From Actinomycetota bacterium (GTDB taxonomy: Bacteria > Actinomycetota > Actinomycetes > Propionibacteriales > Propionibacteriaceae), in assembly GCA_016213595.1 (NCBI GenBank), contig JACRAA010000338.1, positions 1-5,021 of the forward strand: DNA of 5,021 nt, written 5' to 3'. The notes under the pieces were generated by a model. That model was not told where the DNA came from, ran no database searches, and was given only the letters and a program-made list of their open reading frames with translations. Below, piece by piece: positions 1-5,021 of the stretch. Both the position numbers and the translations under genes were made by a program. The first letter of the stretch is position 1; each line of letters opens with the position of its first letter.

Positions 1-12
1 AGCTATCTAGGT

Positions 13-20
13 AAAAGGGG
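13..20 (+). promoter_or_regulatory. Ribosome binding site of the flavoprotein gene
   Basis: The purine run AAAAGGGG ends 8 nt before GTG at 29, a good Shine-Dalgarno spacing. The alternative GTG at 20 overlaps this run and has only a weak TAGG upstream, so this site argues for the start at 29. Too little upstream sequence (about 19 bases) is in the window to identify a promoter. Confidence 0.55.
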
Positions 21-28
21 TGGGCGGG

Positions 29-1636
29 GTGTCGGCTACGCGGTTCGACGTGGTGATCGTTGGCTACGGGATGGCGGGGGTGACGGCGGCGATCGAGGCA
101 GCCGAAGCTGGTGCGCGGGTGCTGGTCTTGGACCGTGGCTACGGCGGGGGAGCGAGCGCCCTGTCCGGCGGAGTGGTCTACGCCGGTGGCGGCACGCGCT
201 ACCAGCGGGCCGCCGGCTTGGACGATACGCCTGAGAACATGTTCAACTACCTGCGCCAGGAGGTCGGGGACGTTGTATCCGAGGCCACGCTTCGCCGATT
301 CTGCGAGACCAGCGCATCGACCATTGACTGGCTCGAGGAGCACGGTGCGACGTTTCGCGCATCTCTGTGCCCGTACAAGACGTCCTACCCGACCGACGAG
401 CACTACCTGTACTACTCGGGCAATGAGAAGGCCTGGCCCTACCGCGAGCACGCCACGCCCGCGGCTCGCGGTCATCGTCAGGTCGCCAAGGGGATGGGCT
501 CGGGTCACGCCCTGTTCGAGGCGCTGCGGGAGGCCGCGATGCGCAGCGGGGTCGCGTTCCGGCCGCTGAGCCGGGTGGAGTCACTTATCATCGAGGACGG
601 TCAGGTCAAGGGTGTGCGCTACCGCACCGTGGACGCCGATGCGCCCAGCGTGGCCCGGCACCGGCGGCTCTCGAAGGTGGCGGGCAAGCTGGGCAACTGG
701 GTCCCGCCGCTGGGAGCGAGGTTCAACAAAAGGGCCGAGGGCCTGTGGCAGGCGAACGCGGTCGAGGACGAGGTTCGGGCCGACGCGGTTATCCTCTCGG
801 CGGGCGGGTTCGTGTTCAACCCGCAGATGAAGGCCCAGCATGCCGGCGGGTTCGCCGACATCACACCGCTGGGCACGGCGGGCGATGACGGCACCGGCAT
901 CAAGCTGGGTCTCTCGGCCGGCGGGTCCACCGCCCACCTGGACCGAATGACGGCCTGGCGGTTCATGTCCCCGCCCTCAGCGTTCCTGGAAGGGGTCTCG
1001 GTGGGACCGAGTGGGGCCCGGATCGCCAACGAGGACCTCTACGGCGCCACCCACTCCCAGATCATGATCGACCAGCACCAGGGCCGAGGATTCCTGGTGC
1101 TCGACGCCCGGCAGTGGAAGAAGGCCCGCGGTCAGGTGAGGTCGCAGACCCAGCCCTTCCAGGGCGCGCAAGCCGCCTACCTGTTCACCGTCGGGCACAC
1201 CAAGGCAGCCAGCCTGGCGAAGCTGGCCACGAAGATCGGCGTCCAGCCGGGCGGGCTCGAACGCACCGTCTCGGCCTACAACGACGGCCTCGCTGAGGGC
1301 AGCGGGGACCCGGCACACAAGGGCGCCGAGCTCTGCTCGCCGATCCAGCACGGTCCCTTCTATGCCATCGACATCTCGATCAAGAACTCCGCGGCGTTCC
1401 CCGCACCCGGGCTCACCCTGGGCGGGCTCCGGGTCGATGAGGAGACAGGAGAGGTCCTCGCCGACGACGACCAGCCGATCACCGGCCTGTACGCCGCTGG
1501 ACGCACCGCGGTCGGGATCTGCACCAACAGCTACCTCAGCGGCACCTCCCTGGCTGACGGCATCTTCTCCGGCAGAAGGGCCGGCGTCCACGCAGCCGCC
1601 CACACCGGGACCGCGCGCACGGCCCTCTCGGGCTGA
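29..1636 (+). CDS. FAD-dependent dehydrogenase, 3-ketosteroid dehydrogenase / fumarate reductase flavoprotein-like
   Basis: Seen: the N-terminus has a Rossmann FAD-binding motif GYGMAG (residues 15-20 counting from GTG at 20), with an acidic ribose-binding Asp in VLVLDRG near residue 38. A SGGVVYAGGGT segment (49-59) follows, then SAGGFVFN (260-267). The C-terminal FAD-contacting block is GLYAAGR (489-495) plus SGTSLADGIFSGRRAG (507-522). Known: this architecture belongs to the FAD_binding_2 superfamily (fumarate reductase flavoprotein, 3-ketosteroid-delta1-dehydrogenase, urocanate reductase), cytoplasmic or membrane-associated enzymes that add or remove hydrogen across a C-C bond next to an activating group. 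Inference: the ASALSGG and LSGTSLADG style is closest to the ketosteroid dehydrogenase-like branch, but the substrate cannot be assigned. Length (535-538 aa) is normal for the family and the frame is intact. An in-frame TAG at 8-10 limits the start to GTG 20 or GTG 29; GTG 29 is preferred because AAAAGGGG lies 8 nt upstream. It converges on the HxlR remnant. Confidence 0.85.
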   Translation: MSATRFDVVIVGYGMAGVTAAIEAAEAGARVLVLDRGYGGGASALSGGVVYAGGGTRYQRAAGLDDTPENMFNYLRQEVGDVVSEATLRRFCETSASTIDWLEEHGATFRASLCPYKTSYPTDEHYLYYSGNEKAWPYREHATPAARGHRQVAKGMGSGHALFEALREAAMRSGVAFRPLSRVESLIIEDGQVKGVRYRTVDADAPSVARHRRLSKVAGKLGNWVPPLGARFNKRAEGLWQANAVEDEVRADAVILSAGGFVFNPQMKAQHAGGFADITPLGTAGDDGTGIKLGLSAGGSTAHLDRMTAWRFMSPPSAFLEGVSVGPSGARIANEDLYGATHSQIMIDQHQGRGFLVLDARQWKKARGQVRSQTQPFQGAQAAYLFTVGHTKAASLAKLATKIGVQPGGLERTVSAYNDGLAEGSGDPAHKGAELCSPIQHGPFYAIDISIKNSAAFPAPGLTLGGLRVDEETGEVLADDDQPITGLYAAGRTAVGICTNSYLSGTSLADGIFSGRRAGVHAAAHTGTARTALSG

Positions 1637-1696
1637 TGGTGCGGGACCGAACCGGGGACGAGAACGGGCTTCGAAAGGGGCATTGGGACGGGCTCC

Positions 1697-1721
1697 GGGA
1701 CTGACCTCGCCCGAGAGTCCC
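1697..1721. terminator. Possible hairpin terminator between convergent genes
   Basis: GGGACT (1697-1702) pairs with AGTCCC (1716-1721), and inside it CTC (1706-1708) pairs with GAG (1713-1715) around a GCCC loop, leaving a 3-nt GAC bulge. The stem of 9 G/C-rich pairs lies 60 bases after the flavoprotein stop and 45 bases beyond the stop of the minus-strand HxlR remnant, where a bidirectional terminator would be expected. No T tract follows on either strand, so intrinsic termination is uncertain, although many actinobacterial terminators lack a clear U tail. Confidence 0.35.
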
Positions 1722-1766
1722 TGCGTGCCACGGGGGTACGTGTTGAAGGGTGGTGGCGGTGACGGG

Positions 1767-2003
1767 CTACAGGCGTGGCGTGTCCGACGGGGCGGCGCGT
1801 GTATTCCGACTGGCCGGGGTGCCCGCCGTCGCGGTGGTGCGGGCGTCGTAGCGCTCCCGGGCGGCGTCGATGTCGGGGAGGTGGTGGTGGCTCCAGGCGA
1901 TCAAGGGGTCGGTGGCCTCGAGCAGGGTGCGGCCCATCGGGGTGAGCTCGTAGCTGACGTGGGGTGGCATCACCTCGTAGACGGTCCGGGTCAGGATCCC
2001 CTT
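1767..2003 (-). pseudogene. HxlR-family transcriptional regulator, C-terminal remnant
   Basis: Seen: the minus-strand frame reads GILTRTVYEV, then MPPHVSYELTPMGRTLLE, then LIAWSHHHLPDIDAARERYD, and stops at 1767-1769. Known: xGLxxRxVY, PPxVxYELTPxGxxL and a following W plus H(L)P/AARxxYD tail are hallmarks of the HxlR (DUF24) winged-helix family, where they form the wing and the C-terminal helix that completes the dimer. The family is usually about 110-150 aa; here only about 79 codons match. The recognition helices that should precede this (the typical SQRxLTxxLxxLExDGL block) are absent: upstream of about 2003 the same frame reads RRTAKARRCRN and then hits TAG at 2037-2039. A GTG at 1971-1973 could start a 68-aa peptide, but it would lack the DNA-binding helices. 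It is therefore most likely a 5'-truncated, nonfunctional copy. Intact HxlR genes often sit beside the oxidoreductase they control, so it may once have regulated the neighbouring flavoprotein or a lost divergent gene; this is inference. Confidence 0.7.
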
Positions 2004-2262
2004 GCGGCGTGTGGCTTTAGCGCGACGGCAACGGTTCTACAGCGGTTCTCGATCGCCAATACACGTTCCCTGACCGGAACTGCTGCCCGACGCTTTTCGC
2101 TCTCCAGCCCAGTTAGACGTTGAGCGGTCGTGTTGAATGGGCAGCCCCGCGTTCGCGTTGCTTGCCGTGTTCAAGTCTTCGCATTGACTGCTTTGGCAAC
2201 TCACGATGTGGAGCTTGTAGGCCACGGCGGTGTTGCCCGCTCTCGAGGACAACCGCGCGTTC
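2004..2262. other. Non-coding stretch of lower GC between regulator remnant and isomerase-family gene
   Basis: By hand count roughly 60% GC over 2011-2260, visibly lower than the flanking genes. Open frames crossing it (for example minus-strand 2037-2306) give low-complexity translations without recognisable motifs and overlap the end of the real gene that stops at 2263. No tRNA, transposase fragment or convincing terminal inverted repeats were seen. A short direct repeat CGGTTCT occurs at 2032-2038 and 2043-2049. The stretch starts exactly where HxlR homology ends, so it may be imported or heavily decayed DNA. Confidence 0.5.
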
Positions 2263-3041
2263 TCAGTAACCGGGAAACACGCGCCGTAGGTCGTCGAGGG
2301 AGACATTGCCGCTCACCGTTGTCCCCGGAGGGGTGAACTCGGGCTTGAGGCGACCGGCGAGTAGTCGCAGGAACGCCTCCATCGAGCCGTCGAACGTCGC
2401 GGTCGCATCCTCTACCGAAGGGGTGAGGGAGACCCGCTCGTCATCAATCACGAGCGCGACATCACCCGCGGCCAGACGCACCGTGGAGAGCGCTGCCTCC
2501 GGCTTCGCGGTGTACCCGAGCAGGCAGCGCAGGCCGCCGGTGAAGTGCTCGCCAAGGGCGATCGCCGACTCAGGCTCCAGCTCGGCTCCTGGATCGACTG
2601 CCACGCGCACGTCCCACGCGTGCTGGGCGACCTCGTTGAGCCGCATCCCGGTCATGATCGACAGGGGTGCCGGCTCAGGGAGGAAACCGAGGTCGACTCG
2701 CAACGAGTGTCGTTCGTCGGCTCCGAGGGCCTCCAGTGCCCGCACGAGCTGACCGTCGTGCTCCAGGAAGCCGGCAGCCTGCTCCGTCGGGGGCGCGGCG
2801 TCCCAGCGGGCCCAGATGGCAGCGTTGTCGATGTCGCGCGCCTCGCCCGTCGCGCGGTCAACAGGTGCCCGCGCATGATGTCCGCGCCGCTGCCGAGGTG
2901 CGAGAGGACCTGAGCCACCGTCCATTCCGCAGCTCCGCTGGGACCCACGAGCCGGTCCTCGGAGAGCTCGGCCACAAGAGCAGCGAGATCGTCGTGGTTC
3001 GTGCGCAACGCCGCAATTGTGCGGTCTAGGAGATCGGCCAT
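2263..3041 (-). pseudogene. Maleylpyruvate isomerase family mycothiol-dependent enzyme, frameshifted
   Basis: Seen: two overlapping minus-strand frames together make one family protein. The N-terminal part starts at ATG 3039-3041 (MADLLDRTIAALRTNHDDL) and runs through WTVAQVLSHLGSGADIMRGH to about residue 63. The remainder continues in another frame as TGEARDIDNAAIWARW, LRVDLGFLPEPAPL, MRLNEVAQHAWDVRVA and ends in LLAGRLKPEFTP and DDLRRVFPGY. Restoring one base near 2850-2858 gives about 259 aa, the usual family length. Known: these proteins have a DinB-like four-helix N-terminal domain binding a divalent metal through a His/Glu/His triad and commonly use mycothiol as thiol cofactor; most members have unknown substrates, so true maleylpyruvate isomerase activity should not be assumed. 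The likely ligands are His48 in the first frame and Glu137 and His141 (LNExxxH) in the second, so the break separates them. The first frame alone ends at 2652 after about 65 out-of-frame residues. No good Shine-Dalgarno precedes the ATG; translation may be leaderless. It is a true pseudogene or a sequencing indel. Confidence 0.8.
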
Positions 3042-3097
3042 GACCGGTCAACGCGGGGATCGATCGGCTTGTTCCGACCGTCGAGCACCTGCTGGGG

Positions 3098-3568
3098 TCA
3101 ACTGGTGAAGGGGGCAGCCTTGCGTACGGACCGCTTCGACGCCTTCACGCCTGACTTCGCAGCCCCCGCGATGCCCTGGGTCAGCAGGGTGAGGCCGGCA
3201 CCGACGAGCCACACGTCCTTGGCCATAGCCGTGCCTTCCTGGCTCGGACGAATGCCGTCGTCCAACGTCATGGAGGGAGTCTTGAGATACATCCCGAGCA
3301 AGCTGGCACCGAACCCCGTGAGCCCAGCGCCGGCGACGGTCGCAGGCACCATGGGAGCCAGGAGTGCGGCGCCGAGGCCGATCTCGCTGTAGGCGAGCAG
3401 TTTCGCGAAGCTGGCAGGCTTCATGTCCTTGAACAGGGCGGGGTAGGTGCCTGCGGCGGCGCCGTGAAGGAACTGGGCAGTGCCCTCGTCGGCGGAGAGC
3501 TTGCCGATGCCAGCGTTGAGGATGAACGCGCCGGTGGCGACACGCATCGGGACGTGGGTGGGGTGCAT
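3098..3568 (-). CDS. DoxX-like small integral membrane protein
   Basis: Seen: 156 aa from ATG 3566-3568, with four hydrophobic segments at about residues 7-23, 56-72, 75-96 and 116-134. Between segments 3 and 4 lies a conserved-looking loop MYLKTPSMTLDDGIRPSQEGTA, followed by AKDVWLVGAGL, and the protein ends in a basic tail (KSGVKASKRSVRK). Known: size, four-helix layout and the G-x-G-K-L motif after helix 1 resemble DoxX/DoxD-like membrane proteins of actinobacteria, whose role is mostly uncharacterised (some are linked to redox or thiol stress). The function here is not assigned. The frame stays open upstream to 3658, but the extra 30 residues look non-conserved, whereas AGGAG sits 5 nt before ATG 3568, so the shorter start is chosen. 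It follows the RND gene on the same strand after 111 bases and precedes the isomerase-family gene by 56 bases. Confidence 0.75.
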   Translation of the reverse strand: MHPTHVPMRVATGAFILNAGIGKLSADEGTAQFLHGAAAGTYPALFKDMKPASFAKLLAYSEIGLGAALLAPMVPATVAGAGLTGFGASLLGMYLKTPSMTLDDGIRPSQEGTAMAKDVWLVGAGLTLLTQGIAGAAKSGVKASKRSVRKAAPFTS

Positions 3569-3573
3569 GACGA

Positions 3574-3578
3574 CTCCT
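3574..3578 (-). promoter_or_regulatory. Ribosome binding site of the DoxX-like gene
   Basis: Minus-strand AGGAG is separated by 5 nt (TCGTC) from ATG 3566-3568. It fixes the start of the DoxX-like gene at 3568 rather than at the further upstream ATG of the same open frame at 3656-3658. Confidence 0.7.
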
Positions 3579-3634
3579 AGATGGGGGTGCGAAGCGACTT
3601 CGACACTAGTGGACGGAGTCCGGAGCCGACCTTC

Positions 3635-3649
3635 GAGCAACGGTTGCTC
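3635..3649. promoter_or_regulatory. 15-bp perfect inverted repeat, candidate operator or hairpin
   Basis: GAGCAAC (3635-3641) and GTTGCTC (3643-3649) are exact inverted copies around one base. A further copy of GCAACGG at 3655-3661 repeats the one at 3637-3643 at an 18-base offset. The site is 67 bases upstream of the DoxX-like start and 31 bases past the RND stop. Two-fold symmetry and position would suit a TetR- or MarR-type dimeric repressor controlling the DoxX-like gene; alternatively a 6-bp stem with a 3-nt loop could act as a weak terminator for the RND gene. No T tract is present. Confidence 0.4.
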
Positions 3650-3679
3650 AGGCGGCAACGGAGCGTCCCGACCCGGTTC

Positions 3680-5021
3680 TCAAGCGGCCCGGGTACGTCG
3701 CTGTATGAAGCGGGCGCGTGAGCGCTCGACCAGCAGGTAGAGCACCGGGACCAGGACCAGCGTGAGTAGCGTCGAGGAGATCAGTCCGCCGATCACCACG
3801 ATGGCCAGCGGCTGGGAGATGAAGGTGCTGCCGCCGGTGACCCCGAACGCCATCGGCGTCAAGGCCATGATGGTGGCAGCCGCTGTCATCAGGATCGGTC
3901 GCAGTCGCTGACGGGCGCCCTCCCTCACGGCGACCTCGGGTGTGTCTCCACGCTCGCGCTGCTGGTTGACGAGGTCGATGAGCACGATCGCGTTGGTGAC
4001 CACGATCCCGATCAGCATCAGCATCCCGATGAGCGAGGCAACACCCAGGGGAACCCCACTGATCAGGAGCAGGCCGATGGCACCGGTGGCGGCGAAGGGG
4101 ATGGACACGAGCAGGATCAGCGGCTGCAGCAGGCTGCGGAAGGTCCCGACCATGACGAGGAAGACGATCGCGATCGCGATCAGCATGGCCAGGCCGAGCT
4201 GTCCGAACGCGTCGGACTGGTCTGAGGCGACACCGCCGAGCGAGGCCTCTGCGCCTTCGGGCAGGTCAAGGTCGTCGAGTGCCTTCTGCAGCGTCGTGGT
4301 GACCGCGCCCAGGTCGTCGCCATCGGGCTTGGTGGTGACGCTGATGCTGCGCTCTCCGTCGATGCGGGTCACCGTCGTGGGGACATCCACCTCGGTCACC
4401 TTGGCGATGTCGCCGAGGAGCACCGGGCCGCCTGCCGTGGGGATCGCGGTGGCTCGCAGCTGCTCGATGGTCGTGGGCGCTTGCCCGGCGACGAGCACCA
4501 CGTCGAGGGAGTTCTGTCCCAGCACCACGGATCCGAGCGGCGCCGGCTGGAGCTGCCCGGCCAGCGCCTGTCCGATCGTCTTCTCCGAGAGCCCGGCGGC
4601 AGCGGCCGCCTGATGGTTCACGTCGACGGTGATCGTCGGCTGGGCAGCCGACACGTTGCTGGTCACGTCCTTGGCGCCGTCGACGTTCTTGACGGCCTCG
4701 AGTACGGCGTTGCCGGCCTCTTCCAGGGTGGCCTGGTCTCCTGCGGTCACCAGCACCTCGATCGCAGAACCGCCGAACCCGCCACTCGCATCCAGGGTGA
4801 CCGTCCCGGCGCCCTCGAGATCGGCCGTGGCGTTGCGGATCTCGTCCTGGAGCGCGACCTGGTCGGCGTCTTCGTCGGTGGTGAGTGAGAAGGAGGCGTC
4901 GGAGCCTCCGCCGAACAGCGCCGCGATCCCGTCGCCGCTCCCGACCGTGGTCTGCACGGTCTCCACGCCGTCGATCTCGCTCAACACCCGCTCGACCCTT
5001 TTCGCCGCCGCGTCCTGGGCG
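3680..5021 (-). CDS. Efflux RND transporter permease subunit, C-terminal part (5' end outside window)
   Basis: Seen: the frame is open to the right edge and gives 446 codons. The first about 265 residues form periplasmic-type porter/docking subdomains with repeated beta-alpha-beta pieces (for example TITVDVNHQAAAAAGLS, then PVLLGDIAKVTEV and TRIDGERSISVTT, typical of RND pumps). Five hydrophobic segments follow, matching TM8-TM12: about residues 273-292, 299-321, 326-351, 374-393 and 400-431. LIGIVVTNAIVLIDLVNQ and RLRPILMTA are signature RND blocks. Known: RND permeases are proton-driven pumps of about 1,000-1,050 aa that export drugs, lipids or metals; in Gram-positives the SwrC/HAE1-like type works in the plasma membrane. 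Inference: the local pattern is SwrC-like rather than MmpL. The position corresponding to AcrB Lys940 is Thr (VVTNAIV). The TM4 proton-relay residues and any adaptor gene lie outside the window, so substrate and activity cannot be judged. It ends in a basic cytoplasmic tail (ERSRARFIQRRTRAA). Confidence 0.9.
   Translation of the reverse strand, partial: AQDAAAKRVERVLSEIDGVETVQTTVGSGDGIAALFGGGSDASFSLTTDEDADQVALQDEIRNATADLEGAGTVTLDASGGFGGSAIEVLVTAGDQATLEEAGNAVLEAVKNVDGAKDVTSNVSAAQPTITVDVNHQAAAAAGLSEKTIGQALAGQLQPAPLGSVVLGQNSLDVVLVAGQAPTTIEQLRATAIPTAGGPVLLGDIAKVTEVDVPTTVTRIDGERSISVTTKPDGDDLGAVTTTLQKALDDLDLPEGAEASLGGVASDQSDAFGQLGLAMLIAIAIVFLVMVGTFRSLLQPLILLVSIPFAATGAIGLLLISGVPLGVASLIGMLMLIGIVVTNAIVLIDLVNQQRERGDTPEVAVREGARQRLRPILMTAAATIMALTPMAFGVTGGSTFISQPLAIVVIGGLISSTLLTLVLVPVLYLLVERSRARFIQRRTRAA

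Noticed and set aside
977..1603. Long minus-strand open frame (208 codons) opposite the flavoprotein gene
   Set aside because: It lies wholly inside the well-supported flavoprotein gene; its translation has no recognisable motifs and reflects the GC-rich codon pattern of the real gene.
2112..2118. GTTAGAC resembling an integron attC core site
   Set aside because: No matching RYYYAAC partner or imperfect inverted repeat is found at the required distance on either strand, and no cassette-like gene lies next to it.
1362..2123. Plus-strand open frame of 253 codons across the flavoprotein 3' end and the following gap
   Set aside because: It overlaps the flavoprotein in another frame, and further on it is antisense to the HxlR remnant; its composition is Arg/Pro/Ser-rich without motifs.
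2166..2190. GTTCAAGTC resembling a tRNA T-loop, suggesting a tRNA fragment or attachment site
   Set aside because: The flanking bases do not form a T-stem and no acceptor, anticodon or D-arm could be placed around it.
2848..2862. Programmed -1 ribosomal frameshifting as an explanation for the split isomerase-family gene
   Set aside because: No slippery X-XXY-YYZ heptamer is present at the junction, and this enzyme family is not known for recoding, so an indel is the simpler explanation.
3041..3050. 10-bp palindrome TGACCGGTCA abutting the isomerase-family start codon
   Set aside because: Palindromes of this length are expected several times by chance in 5 kb, and there is no second copy or promoter element to support an operator.
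3590..3602. Inverted repeat CGAAG-CGA-CTTCG near the DoxX-like ribosome binding site
   Set aside because: Five-base arms are too short to separate from chance, and the spacing to the start suggests no specific regulatory mechanism.
3942..4613. Plus-strand open frame of 223 codons opposite the RND permease
   Set aside because: It is antisense to a clear RND gene and its Ser/Thr/Arg/Pro-rich translation is what a mirror frame of GC-rich membrane protein DNA gives.

Overview
The window reads as chromosomal DNA from a high-GC actinobacterium. Its coding sequence is strongly GC-rich with many G/C third positions, it uses a GTG start, and it carries a gene of the mycothiol-dependent maleylpyruvate isomerase family, typical of mycothiol-making actinobacteria. 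The genus cannot be fixed from sequence alone; a Nocardioides-like or related soil actinomycete would fit, but that is a guess.

Layout from left to right. (1) A complete plus-strand FAD-dependent dehydrogenase of the 3-ketosteroid dehydrogenase / fumarate reductase flavoprotein type fills the first 1.6 kb. (2) A short gap with a hairpin is followed by a minus-strand remnant of a HxlR-family regulator: only its C-terminal part survives, and its homology stops abruptly near 2003. (3) About 260 bases (2004-2262) follow with no recognisable gene and lower GC (about 60% by hand count). (4) A minus-strand maleylpyruvate isomerase-family (DinB-fold, metal-binding) gene appears to be split by a single-base frameshift near 2850-2858. 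(5) A minus-strand small DoxX-like membrane protein has a clear ribosome binding site. (6) A minus-strand RND efflux permease runs off the right edge, and only its C-terminal 446 residues are seen.

The three genes on the right share one strand in the order RND pump, DoxX-like protein, isomerase-family protein. The gaps are about 111 and 56 bases, so they could be partly co-transcribed, but a 15-bp inverted repeat between the pump and the DoxX-like gene suggests a separate control point or a terminator. The left flavoprotein gene converges on the regulator remnant and has no visible functional partner.

I see no CRISPR array, tRNA, rRNA, transposase gene or obvious new defence or biosynthetic system. 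The most notable points are gene decay and rearrangement: a frameshifted enzyme whose predicted metal-ligand triad is divided between two frames, and a truncated regulator next to non-coding DNA of different composition. Together they look like an eroding or recombined chromosomal segment rather than a novel system.
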